From the NCBI RefSeq assembly GCF_017114825.1, contig NZ_JADEVO010000048.1:1-33239 (forward strand): a DNA stretch of 33,239 nt, written 5' to 3'. The notes beneath the pieces are model-generated. The model was given only the letters and a program-made list of their open reading frames with translations. It ran no database searches and was not told the origin of the DNA. Below are positions 1-6,911 of this stretch, one piece after another; within the stretch, counting starts at the first letter, position 1; the number at the start of each line of letters is the position of its first letter. Source of the stretch: Pseudomonas gregormendelii (GTDB lineage Bacteria; Pseudomonadota; Gammaproteobacteria; Pseudomonadales; Pseudomonadaceae). Made by a program: the position numbers and the translations under genes.

Positions 1-41
1 TAGAGGTACACTTTTTCAACGCTGGCATTGGGACGCATCAT
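1..41 (-). CDS. tnpB: IS66 accessory protein TnpB, N-terminal fragment
   Basis: On the minus strand two consecutive ATG codons (41-36) open a frame reading MMRPNASVEKVYL before the window ends. This is the characteristic start of IS66 TnpB proteins, which continue KPVDFRKSIDGL in the family. An AGGAG ribosome binding site lies about 10 nt upstream. TnpB is required for transposition of IS66 members, with unclear biochemistry. Only about 13 codons are visible, but the match is distinctive. Confidence 0.8.
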   Translation of the reverse strand, partial: MMRPNASVEKVYL

Positions 42-125
42 GGTGATGGGCTCCTGAAGAAAATCGGGAGCACAGCATCAGCCGTCAGCTATCCGCTTGG
101 AATGTGGGGTTCACGGAGCGGATAC
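1..125 (-). mobile_element. End of an IS66-family insertion sequence (partial)
   Basis: The minus strand starts at 125 with GTATCCGCTCCGTGAA, in keeping with the GTA-type termini of IS66 elements, and leads after 84 bp into a tnpB start. An 8-bp inverted repeat (TATCCGCT at 90-97, AGCGGATA at 117-124) sits in the terminus. Directly after 125 the sequence becomes recombinase coding sequence. No room exists for a tnpA before tnpB, so this looks like a tnpB-tnpC type IS66 member. The rest lies left of the window. IS66 elements usually make an 8-bp target duplication, here probably 126-133, but the other end is not visible. Confidence 0.8.
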
Positions 126-1632
126 GGTAGATCGACACCTTGAAGACGCTGGAACGTCTGCATACCACGGTAAAAATGCCAGTGCTGAGGGTGTGCTCGG
201 TCAGTTTCTTCAAGAAGTCAGAAAAGGTGCAATTGAGCGAGGTTCATACCTGCTCATTGAAAACTTCGACCGCCTGTCAAGAGACAAGATGGTTCGTAGT
301 AATAAGATTTTTACAGACCTTTTATTTTCCGGTATCAAGATTGTCATCCTTGATAGAAACAAGGTCTATGACGCAGATAACCTTGATGTCGGCGACTGGA
401 TTAATGCACAAGTAGAGTTTGCACGAGCTAACGCAGAGAGTAAGCGGAAAAGCGATTTTTCAAGCAAGGCTTGGAAAGACAATCGTAAAAAAATGCGTGA
501 TGGTGAAATCGTCACTAAAAAAGTTCCGACGTGGTTAAAAGTTGAAAATAACACCTTCATAATTGACGAGGAAAAAGTAGAAAGAATTAGAACACTCTTC
601 AAGCTTTCTTTGTCAAAAGGCCTACAAGAAGCAACCAAAGAATATAATCAGCTATTCATTGATAAAATTGCCATTCATCAAGCTCAGTATCTATTGAGCA
701 ATCGAAAGCTTATCGGAGAGCATAGCCCGCAAAAAATCCATTATGACGAAAATGGAAAGCTCATAAGAAAAGATGAAGGGGAACCAATCCCTAACTATTA
801 CCCAGCCGTTATTGATGAAGAGCTTTTTTTAAAAGCTCAGTCAGTCATAAAGTCAAGAAAGCCTTTCTCCGGCAGATACTCAAATCAACGATATAACGTC
901 TTTCGTGACCTTATCTATTGCAAGTGGTGTGGTGGAACCATTAGATATATGAATAAAGGAGAAAGGGACTATTTCATTTGCACAAACTCGATGACCGGCA
1001 AATGTGATTTGAATAGCCATTTTGGTCAGCAATCCATTCGCGGCAAAAAACTTTTCAATATGTTTTTTCGCTTCACCGATGGAATAAATATCGGCACATT
1101 ATTAGAAGAAAACTCCAATGCCGACGAAGTCAAAAACTCGATTATGAAGTTGGAGAACAACAGAAACAAAATCAACATCAGGCTTCATGATTTCAAATCT
1201 AAAATCAAAGCAATGATTATGGATGGCGAAGCCATTTCAGAAACTTACAATGAAATAATTATTGAATTAGAAACCTCCACTACCAGCATTGATGTAGAAA
1301 TCGAAGACAAGAAAAAAGAGCTTGAACAAATTTTCTCATCTTTTAAATCATTCTATGACTTAAAAGATATTGATATTGAAAAAATCATTTATGACAAAAC
1401 AGAGGAAGCAGTAGCGAAACGAGTTTCCTACAATAATGAATTGAAGAATATCATAAACCATATTCGCATTGACTTCTTAGAGACAGTAATGGAAATAGAG
1501 TTCACTAACAAAATCGTGAGGCTTGTTGGTGGTGATGGGAACGTTCTTGAATACGAAAAAGACTTTGTCCCCCCCGATGATTTCACAACCATCTATAACT
1601 ATGACAAGGACTATATAAATCCAGACGCCTAG
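126..1632 (+). pseudogene. Large serine recombinase, 5' end cut off by IS66 insertion
   Basis: Large serine recombinases integrate and excise elements at att sites. The frame from 126 enters in the middle of the resolvase domain: DAGTSAYHGKN, then LLIENFDRLSRD, then the RANAESKRKS segment. The N-terminal strand with the catalytic serine (YxRxSxxxQ) is absent. After it come the recombinase domain (about residues 130-260 of the 511-codon frame), a zinc ribbon (CKWCGG near 278 with CTN and C further on) and a long charged coiled-coil stretch typical of this family. A frame beginning at 97 runs through the IS end, but its first nine codons are IS sequence. The missing 5' part probably lies on the far side of the IS66 copy, so the gene is interrupted rather than deleted, and the element may be trapped in the chromosome. 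Confidence 0.85.
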
Positions 1633-1653
1633 ATTTTCACCAGATTGCTTTTT

Positions 1654-1681
1654 AAGGCTGCCTTTAAGGTGGCCTTTTTTT
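1654..1681 (+). terminator. Rho-independent terminator after the recombinase
   Basis: Inverted arms AAGGC (1654-1658) and GCCTT (1672-1676), with an inner CCTT/AAGG pair, are followed by a run of T to 1681. It lies 22 nt past the recombinase stop. Confidence 0.75.
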
Positions 1682-1706
1682 ATTCCTACACCTTTCCTAT
1701 ACCAGT

Positions 1707-1736
1707 CCTAGGTAGTCTCCTAGGTAGCTTCCTAGG
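1707..1736. repeat. Three CCTAGG palindromes at exact 12-bp period
   Basis: CCTAGG occurs at 1707-1712, 1719-1724 and 1731-1736; the first two units share CCTAGGTAG. Identical 6-bp palindromes one helical turn plus about 1.5 bp apart suggest a cooperative protein-binding site. They lie between the recombinase terminator and the mob genes, so a MobC, relaxase or integration-accessory site is plausible. Function is not known. Confidence 0.6.
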
Positions 1737-1769
1737 CACATCATCAAGAACTATTGTTCCTATACACTA

Positions 1770-1800
1770 TTGAAAACTTTAAAACTTGAGTTAGCATAAT
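1770..1800 (+). promoter_or_regulatory. Weak candidate promoter of the mob genes
   Basis: TTGAAA (1770-1775) and CATAAT (1795-1800) resemble sigma-70 boxes, but the spacer is 19 bp. Transcription from here would include the candidate oriT in the mob leader. Tentative. Confidence 0.3.
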
Positions 1801-1841
1801 AATATGAAGTCAAGAAAAAGAAGGCGAGCAATGGGAATGTA

Positions 1842-1866
1842 TAGGACAAAACTTCGTTTTATCCTA
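1842..1866 (+). other. Candidate origin of transfer (oriT) with nic-like sequence
   Basis: An inverted repeat has arms TAGGA-C-AAAAC (1842-1852) and GTTTT-A-TCCTA (1856-1866) around a TTC loop, with one mismatched pair. Its right arm ends in TATCCTA (1860-1866), one base from the YATCCTG core nicked by many MOBP relaxases. It lies about 140 bp upstream of the mobC-relaxase pair, the usual position. Known: MOBP oriTs have an inverted repeat directly before nic. Inference: nicking near 1866/1867. Confidence 0.6.
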
Positions 1867-1957
1867 CCGCTCAAAAGTCTTCGACATTTTTCACTTACTT
1901 CCCTACTCGATTTTCTACACTTCGTTTGAAAATACAAAAGCAAAATCAGGTAGCTGC

Positions 1958-1973
1958 AATGCCTTCGGGCATT
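1958..1973 (+). other. UUCG-tetraloop hairpin in the mob leader
   Basis: AATGCC (1958-1963), TTCG, GGCATT (1968-1973) form a perfect 6-bp stem with a very stable tetraloop, 33 nt before the mobC start. No T-run follows, so it is not a classic terminator. It may stabilise the mob mRNA or belong to oriT. Confidence 0.45.
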
Positions 1974-2006
1974 CCAGAAAAACACAAACCAATCACGAGG
2001 ATAACT

Positions 2007-2372
2007 ATGAGTAAGAAAAAAAGAAATGGTGAGCAATTCAATATCAGGATATCAAAAGAAGCAAAAGACAAAATTGTCGCCAATGCAAAACTGCTAGAAA
2101 TTAGTCAAGCCAAGTATATTGAAAAATTAGCATTGGAAGGCTGCAAGGTAATTGAAATTAGGAATGATGAGTTTGTTAGCTACATGGAACAGCAAGAAGC
2201 AGTTTTAAATAAAATCGGCATTAACTTAAACCAAATAGCTGCCGCAATAAACTCAGGGAAGGCCAATATAATCGACTCTAATATGAGTATTTTCCAGAGT
2301 GCCATAAAAGCCTTTGGTATCTACTATTCAAAAATTGAGCAAAATACGCAAAAAATTGAACTAACAACATAA
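2007..2372 (+). CDS. MobC-like relaxosome accessory protein
   Basis: A 121-residue protein. The N-terminal half (EQFNIRISKEAKDKI) resembles ribbon-helix-helix DNA-binding proteins. The C-terminal motif LNKIGINLNQIAAAINSG (about residues 69-86) is the signature seen in MobC-type relaxosome proteins, which help the relaxase bind and melt oriT. The start at 2007 is chosen because GAGG at 1997-2000 gives a well-spaced ribosome binding site; an upstream in-frame ATG at 1926 lies in the hairpin leader and lacks one. It precedes the relaxase by 7 nt, so the two are surely co-transcribed. It probably also represses its own promoter, as RHH accessory proteins often do (inference). AT-rich like the rest of the element. 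Confidence 0.8.
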   Translation: MSKKKRNGEQFNIRISKEAKDKIVANAKLLEISQAKYIEKLALEGCKVIEIRNDEFVSYMEQQEAVLNKIGINLNQIAAAINSGKANIIDSNMSIFQSAIKAFGIYYSKIEQNTQKIELTT

Positions 2373-2379
2373 GGATAAT

Positions 2380-4137
2380 ATGATAAGGAAAAAACTCAGC
2401 ACGCAGAAAAGTAAAGGCGAGACACAGAACACACTCGGGTATGGTTTGAAAAAATCTATTCTCATAGATAGCAACAGACTCCAAACCGGAACAACGCAAG
2501 AGTTCATTGAGTTCTTAGCGAAAAAAATTGATAAATCTTGTAAAGGTAAGCAGAGAAATACCAGCTTTCACGAAATGGTATCTTTTGACCCATCCGACAA
2601 AATCACACCCGAACAAGCCCTTGCCATAGCAAAAGAACTTTATTCAGATACTCACGGCTTAAACCGTGAGCACGCTTTTGCTGTTCATACAGATACTAAA
2701 CAAATCCACGTTCACTTTATTTGGGCACCCAGAGATTTCAACAATAAAATATATAATCAGGTTGATGATTATCTCATCATAGAGCAGAAGCTAACTGAAC
2801 TCGAAAAGAAACACGGACTACTTCAAGTCACTAACAGAAAATCTTTAAACCCCGACTTAGAAACAAAACCACAAGAGAGCAGGAACGAAAAAGCTCTTGA
2901 AGTCAGGGGTATCAAATCACACAAGAAACAATTCAAGTCCGAAATTGAAAAAGCTTTCATTGGTGTAACTACAACAACGGCTTTCCTTGCTAACCTTCAC
3001 AAGCAAGGCTTTGACATTATCCCGAATGGACAAAACGCCTATTCATTAGAGAAAGAAGGCCAAGTATTCAAAGCCAGTGAGTTAGGTATTCAACACTCGA
3101 AGCTAAAAAACAAGCTTCAAGAACAGCATCAATTTAGTGAACTGATGGAGCACTATTCAAAAAAATCTCGTAGATACAATGAGGAATTAAATCTATCTAC
3201 AAATGAAGATATTGAGTTTCTTAAAAAGAATAAATACAAAACCGTCCTTGAAAAGAAATTTACACATCAAGAATCCGGCAACAATGTGGAGCATTTCTTT
3301 AAAAACTCTACCAGCCAGAAGGCTTTTGAATACCATAAAGACCCTTCAAAAGTTACATTTCAAGACTTATCAAGGGACAGTGTAAAAGCTGGGCTTCAAC
3401 GCCTAACAACTGACATGAAGAAGCCGGGACCGTTATATGTTCATGGCCCAGACTACGCAAAAAAGAAAATGTGGATGGAGTTCAAGATGATGAACCTTGA
3501 AGATAAGGGTTTCACATTGGCAGGATATAAACCTACGCAACAAGACTTGAATGAGCTTGAACAAAGAAAAGCTGACTATGAATTACAAGCTCAAAAATGG
3601 AAGGCCAAGAAAGCCATAGAAGAGCCTAAACCAGTCGAAACTGTCATTATTCCACCCGTCACGCCTACACCTGTTCAAAACGCCCCAGAGAAGCCGCCAG
3701 AGCCTATAAAGCAGGTTGAACAAGAACAGGTTGGACCTGCCAGTGACGACTTGATTGACGACTTGATGAAAGAGTTTGAGCCTATCACACAAGACACATC
3801 AACACATGTGCATCAAAAGGAACTTATCGCTGCACATGTTAAAAATGTAGAAAGTGATTTCCATATATTTATTGATGAATTGGTTAACAAGCATGACAAT
3901 TACAAAGAAATTGAAATATTGAAATATGTTCGAGATGTTTTAGAGCAAAATGGAAATGTTATAGCTGACGCAGTTATTTACTTTGATATTACTGAAAAGA
4001 TTGACCAGCTGGATGATGACGAGCGTGAGATATGTTCAGCTTATGTTCAAAAATTAATTGATGATGACGGCTCAGGTGCTCCAATTGATGGAGAGTTGAA
4101 ACAGACAAACAAAAGAAAATTCAAATTGAAAATGTAA
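2380..4137 (+). CDS. MOBP-type conjugative relaxase
   Basis: A 585-residue protein. Relaxases nick oriT, stay bound to the 5' end and guide the strand into the recipient. The metal-binding motif is clear: H103-x-D105 with H110 and H112 (HTDTKQIHVHF). A tyrosine near the N terminus (Y21) is a candidate nucleophile, tentatively. Residues 1-250 form the relaxase domain. The middle is charged and probably helical. A proline-rich linker (about 420-450) leads to an acidic C-terminal region of unknown role. Length is within the MOBP range, and the absence of helicase or primase motifs fits a mobilizable rather than self-transmissible element. It follows mobC by 7 nt and ends at a bidirectional terminator. 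The family assignment is firm; the exact MOBP subfamily is not. Confidence 0.85.
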   Translation: MIRKKLSTQKSKGETQNTLGYGLKKSILIDSNRLQTGTTQEFIEFLAKKIDKSCKGKQRNTSFHEMVSFDPSDKITPEQALAIAKELYSDTHGLNREHAFAVHTDTKQIHVHFIWAPRDFNNKIYNQVDDYLIIEQKLTELEKKHGLLQVTNRKSLNPDLETKPQESRNEKALEVRGIKSHKKQFKSEIEKAFIGVTTTTAFLANLHKQGFDIIPNGQNAYSLEKEGQVFKASELGIQHSKLKNKLQEQHQFSELMEHYSKKSRRYNEELNLSTNEDIEFLKKNKYKTVLEKKFTHQESGNNVEHFFKNSTSQKAFEYHKDPSKVTFQDLSRDSVKAGLQRLTTDMKKPGPLYVHGPDYAKKKMWMEFKMMNLEDKGFTLAGYKPTQQDLNELEQRKADYELQAQKWKAKKAIEEPKPVETVIIPPVTPTPVQNAPEKPPEPIKQVEQEQVGPASDDLIDDLMKEFEPITQDTSTHVHQKELIAAHVKNVESDFHIFIDELVNKHDNYKEIEILKYVRDVLEQNGNVIADAVIYFDITEKIDQLDDDEREICSAYVQKLIDDDGSGAPIDGELKQTNKRKFKLKM

Positions 4138-4141
4138 AAAT

Positions 4142-4162
4142 AAAGCCCATCAGGGCTTTTTT
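4142..4162. terminator. Bidirectional terminator between relaxase and rep
   Basis: AAAGCCC (4142-4148), loop ATCA, GGGCTTT (4153-4159), with T-runs on both strands. It serves the convergent relaxase (ends 4137) and rep (ends 4170) genes. Confidence 0.85.
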
Positions 4163-4169
4163 ATCTACG

Positions 4170-5045
4170 TTAAAATGGCAGTTCTTCATCACATAACGAT
4201 AAGTCAGCAGTGATATTTTTCTCTGTTTCTTTTGGCTCAGACAATGGTTTTCCTCTTCTTTTTTCAAATTCAATTTCATACCCTGCTAGCTCACGTCCTT
4301 TTTTAATTGGCGTTGCACTCTTCAAAAAACCAATGCTTATTAGTTGCTCATGGGCTTTCTTGATGTTTTTTAAGACCTCCTTTCTATCGTATCCCTCGGA
4401 GTTCAGTCGTTTCATTATGCTTTCAATTTTAAACTCTACGGCAGCTTCGTATTTGTTTGTGAAGTAGAACATGTAAAGCATTTTTGCATAGTCGCCACTT
4501 ATTTCTTTGAATTGGTCAAGTTGAAGATTAAAAATCAAGTCCGGGTCATGCTTGTAGAAATTTTCAAAAAACTTGCTGAAAGTTATCTTTATCTCCTCTC
4601 TATTTTCTTCGTTTTCTTCAACGTGGGTTAATAAATGGCATTTGTATGTGTTAGGGCCGTATGAAAATTTTAAGTAGAAATCAAGCATGTTATCAAGCGA
4701 CTGCTTTAATTTCTCTATGTAAACCTTTTTGTTGCTCGGGTGAACCTTGTGAAACTTCATAAATTGATTGAGGTTGATTGTGAATGAAAGTTTTTCGGAT
4801 TTTATCTTTTTTTGAAGAATGTAATAGAATACGTCAAAATCAAAACCCACTGACAAAGGGTAAAAACGCATCTCAACATTTTTATAACCATAAAGGCTGT
4901 CAATTTTTAACTCGGTTCTTTTGCGTTCGCCATTTTTAACTGATTGAAATATTGGTAAGTGAAGGATTGACTTGGCAAACGTCATGTATGCGTCTTGTGC
5001 GTAAATCTTTTTTTTGGTTTCAAGATGGTTAAATATTAACTCCAT
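4170..5045 (-). CDS. Plasmid-type replication initiator (Rep), probable winged-helix family
   Basis: A 291-residue, lysine-rich protein. I assign it as Rep mainly from context: directly upstream lie four iterons, a DnaA-box-like site and AT-rich 10-mers, the classic layout of an iteron plasmid origin. The segment around residues 180-260 (KMLYMFYFTNKYEAAVEF, then a helix-rich stretch and KKGRELAGYEIEF) looks like the C-terminal winged helix of Rep proteins. It has no HExxH or other enzymatic motif and no membrane segment. AAGGAG (minus strand, about 5051-5056) gives a good ribosome binding site for the ATG at 5045. Regulation is probably by self-repression through half-iterons in the promoter region. 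It could belong to Rep_3 or to a less-described family; I cannot decide. Confidence 0.7.
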   Translation of the reverse strand: MELIFNHLETKKKIYAQDAYMTFAKSILHLPIFQSVKNGERKRTELKIDSLYGYKNVEMRFYPLSVGFDFDVFYYILQKKIKSEKLSFTINLNQFMKFHKVHPSNKKVYIEKLKQSLDNMLDFYLKFSYGPNTYKCHLLTHVEENEENREEIKITFSKFFENFYKHDPDLIFNLQLDQFKEISGDYAKMLYMFYFTNKYEAAVEFKIESIMKRLNSEGYDRKEVLKNIKKAHEQLISIGFLKSATPIKKGRELAGYEIEFEKRRGKPLSEPKETEKNITADLSLCDEELPF

Positions 5046-5125
5046 TTAGGCTCCTTTTGTTATTCTGCTAATACTATCTAATCATAGATTTGGAGTAAGT
5101 CAATAGAATAACGGACACCTAGTAT
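5046..5125 (-). promoter_or_regulatory. rep promoter region with inverted half-iterons
   Basis: On the minus strand TTGACT (5103-5098) is a candidate -35 with weak -10 options near 5075-5080. GTTATTCT (5059-5066) and AGAATAAC (5105-5112) are perfect inverted copies flanking it. The right copy lies in a degenerate iteron (ATAACG and CACCT, 5108-5120). In iteron plasmids such inverted half-iterons are the operator where Rep dimers repress rep (family knowledge). Confidence 0.45.
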
Positions 5126-5135
5126 TTTAATGCTA

Positions 5136-5221
5136 CATATAACGACCACCTTATACTTCATATAACGCCCCCCTTATCACCATATAACGCCCCCCCTATC
5201 TGCATATAACGACCCCCTTAT
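5136..5221. repeat. Four iterons of a replication origin
   Basis: Repeats begin at 5136, 5159, 5181 and 5203 (spacing 23, 22, 22 bp). Each starts CATATAACG and continues with a C-rich tract and TTAT or CTAT. The spacing near two helical turns places Rep monomers on one face of the DNA. A degenerate fifth copy lies at about 5105-5124 in the rep promoter. Confidence 0.85.
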
Positions 5222-5297
5222 GCACCTGAAAATTTGCTTATTTTCAACCTAAAACAGCCCCCTTAAATACTCTTAATTACTTTTAAATACTTTTACA
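5218..5297. other. oriV: DnaA-box-like site and AT-rich unwinding 10-mers
   Basis: TTATGCACC (5218-5226) matches the DnaA box TTATNCACA at 8 of 9 positions. TTAAATAC, TTAATTAC and TTAAATAC start at 5263, 5273 and 5283, an exact 10-bp period, in a strongly AT-rich stretch. This is the usual DNA unwinding element. With the iterons it makes a complete-looking theta origin. Confidence 0.7.
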
Positions 5298-5315
5298 ATC
5301 AAAATCAAAAGCCAT

Positions 5316-5605
5316 GCCCCGTTCGGGGCGAAAAGTCAAAAGCATCTGGGAAAGGCGAACGAAGTTCGTAGATTTGAGTAGCGAAGCGAAGCAAATCATA
5401 AAACGTAGTTTTTCCAGTGCTTTACTACCGTGTGTGTGACACTTTGAAAATCATAAACCCTTTTCCCTATCGGATTGAACTGGGAATAAAGTCCAAAGCT
5501 TCTGGTAGCTTCGCTTTTAGAAAAGCAGCGAAATGCTCTTAAAAATACAAACTCACGTAAAAGACGTTTTTAGAGAGGGTAAGCGTTTTACGCTACCCTA
5601 ATATC
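5316..5605. other. Structured non-coding region with many dyads
   Basis: No credible gene. Dyads seen: GCCCC-GTTC-GGGGC (5316-5329); CGAAC-GAA-GTTCG (5356-5368); GATTTG (5371-5376) with CAAATC (5392-5397) around GCGAA repeats; AAAACGTAGTTTT (about 5400-5412), like the core of the candidate oriT; and GGGTA-A-GCG with CGC-TACCC (about 5578-5598). None carries a clear T-run. From 5606 to 5868 I see nothing convincing apart from a GC-rich dyad near 5698-5711. This may hold incompatibility, copy-control or single-strand-origin sequences. Confidence 0.4.
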
Positions 5606-5868
5606 AATTAACTGAAATAATGAGTTTTATGGTCGTTTTTATAAGTTGTGTTTTATTTTCAAATCGAGTGGCAGGGTTTGAAATTTTTCATTCTTGGGGG
5701 TGGCCCACCCACACGTTTTTTGGTGAAATTAAACTGGGAGCGATTTTTAAGCGTATCGATGATTTTTATTCAGGTGGTTAGTTGCAAAACTCAATTAAGA
5801 AAAAGTCAAACAAGGTTGACCCGTAAATCCGAATAAGGTCGGACTATAAATATATTTTCGATTTGCTA

Positions 5869-5973
5869 TTGACAGCGTTTTTTACCGTATATAAGCCATT
5901 AATTGATGGTTAGAAAAATCAAACTATCAATAATTTCATATAAAGGCATGAAAAAACTTTTAGATTTTTTTTG
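5869..5973 (+). ncRNA. Possible small RNA or leader transcript
   Basis: TTGACA (5869-5874) and TATAAG (5890-5895) form a promoter with a short 15-bp spacer. Just after, ATTGATGGTT (5902-5911) pairs with AACTATCAAT (5922-5931) apart from one G-U, and a run of eight T follows near 5965-5972. No gene lies downstream on this strand. A short regulatory RNA is possible, for instance antisense copy control, but nothing confirms it. From 5974 to 6130 I see only a small palindrome, AGCATTTTAATGCT (5979-5992). Confidence 0.2.
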
Positions 5974-6131
5974 AAAATAGCATTTTAATGCTTGCCGTGC
6001 GAGGATGAGATTTGCGGTTGTAAAAGACTTGTTTTTGATTTAGCACAAATTTCATTTATGAATTTTCTATGTGCTCAATTTTTATGCTTGAACAAGTTCA
6101 AACACAAAAATCGACCTTGCTTGGAGTATGG

Positions 6132-6154
6132 ACCTATCGCTGAATTAATCCAGC
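6132..6154. repeat. Internal copy of the element-end sequence (att-like)
   Basis: ACCTATCGCTGAA at 6132-6144, followed by AATCCA at 6147-6152, matches the sequence at the right element boundary (6912-6924, then TATCCA at 6927-6932) at an exact offset of 780 bp. Either an older element end or a second recombination site. Confidence 0.55.
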
Positions 6155-6161
6155 TACGATA

Positions 6162-6497
6162 TTAAAAATCAGCATTCAGTGGGCATATTGAAACACTACT
6201 TATACGAATAGCTTTTTGCTCACCAAGAACATCATAAACACAAACCTTATTCATTCCATCAGCATATTCGCCCTTTAAAAATCCTTGTCCTTTGCCAAAG
6301 CCCGGCGAGCTGTCGCTGATAGAAATTTTGCAAATGTCTGTGGCGTTGGTTGTGTAAATTTCTCCATTATTATATTTACAGTAACGAACAGTCCCTTGAA
6401 CCCCCATGTCTTGAACTAAATTATAGCTCCACGCATGTGCATGAAACGATGCCATTAAACCTAAAAATATAACCGCAGCCCTAGTTCCATTATTCAT
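6162..6497 (-). CDS. Small secreted or periplasmic four-cysteine protein, unknown function
   Basis: A 111-residue protein that I do not recognise. Residues 1-22 form a convincing signal peptide (NNGTRAAVIFLGLMASF, cleavage after AHA). The mature part of about 89 residues has four cysteines (near 39, 56, 86 and 105), suggesting two disulfide bonds in the periplasm. It has no lipobox or membrane segment. It starts 21 nt after the 101-residue gene and is probably its operon partner. Candidate roles for a small exported protein on a mobilizable element include entry exclusion or surface modification, but no motif supports either. AT-rich, hence part of the foreign element. Confidence 0.6.
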   Translation of the reverse strand: MNNGTRAAVIFLGLMASFHAHAWSYNLVQDMGVQGTVRYCKYNNGEIYTTNATDICKISISDSSPGFGKGQGFLKGEYADGMNKVCVYDVLGEQKAIRISSVSICPLNADF

Positions 6498-6518
6498 ATA
6501 AACACTTCCAGAAATACA

Positions 6519-6824
6519 CTATAAAAGAGCAAAAAGCTCATCATCATTCCACCCAAGAACTTTCTTTTTCGAGGCTTGGAAGTTATTAGCGGAGCGTTCC
6601 GCCATTTGACGTATTGCATTACCTCGCTCACGACGAGAAAGCTCTGGTTTATCATTTAAGATTTTATCATAAGCTTTTTGAAGTCTTCCATGGACATCAT
6701 CAAACTCTAATTGAATAACATCGGCGACCCATTTTTCAAGTGTGATAGTTGTCTTTTCGCCAAGCTCGTTAATAATTTGATAATTAGTTTTACCGTCTGG
6801 ATATTGAAACAACTCATGACCCAT
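6519..6824 (-). CDS. Small cytoplasmic protein of the element, unknown function
   Basis: A 101-residue, charged, mostly helical protein without signal peptide or membrane segment. I do not recognise it. It has no catalytic motif. The middle (RLQKAYDKILNDKPELSRR) looks like an amphipathic helix pair, and the C terminus is WNDDELFALL. It is the first of two genes on this strand and lies 42 nt downstream of the stop of the truncated radical SAM frame, with no terminator seen between. Transcription from the host LexA-controlled promoter could therefore reach it. An AGGA (about 6834-6837) serves as ribosome binding site. Confidence 0.6.
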   Translation of the reverse strand: MGHELFQYPDGKTNYQIINELGEKTTITLEKWVADVIQLEFDDVHGRLQKAYDKILNDKPELSRRERGNAIRQMAERSANNFQASKKKVLGWNDDELFALL

Positions 6825-6911
6825 GCTTTCTATCCTATGTGGATGTGCGAGTAATAAGAGTCATCTTTACATGAGCACTGATGGGCTGACAAAGTTTTTC
6901 TGCGTCACGGA

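Noticed and set aside
5136..5221. Short regular repeats that could be taken for a CRISPR array
   Set aside because: Repeat period is only 22-23 bp with near-continuous repeats and no spacers; position upstream of rep makes them iterons.
5648..5836. 62-codon plus-strand frame in the non-coding region
   Set aside because: No ribosome binding site, aromatic-rich irregular composition, no family resemblance.
5948..5974. Eight-codon frame (MKKLLDFF) as a leader peptide
   Set aside because: AAAGG lies too close to the ATG and no gene follows on this strand.
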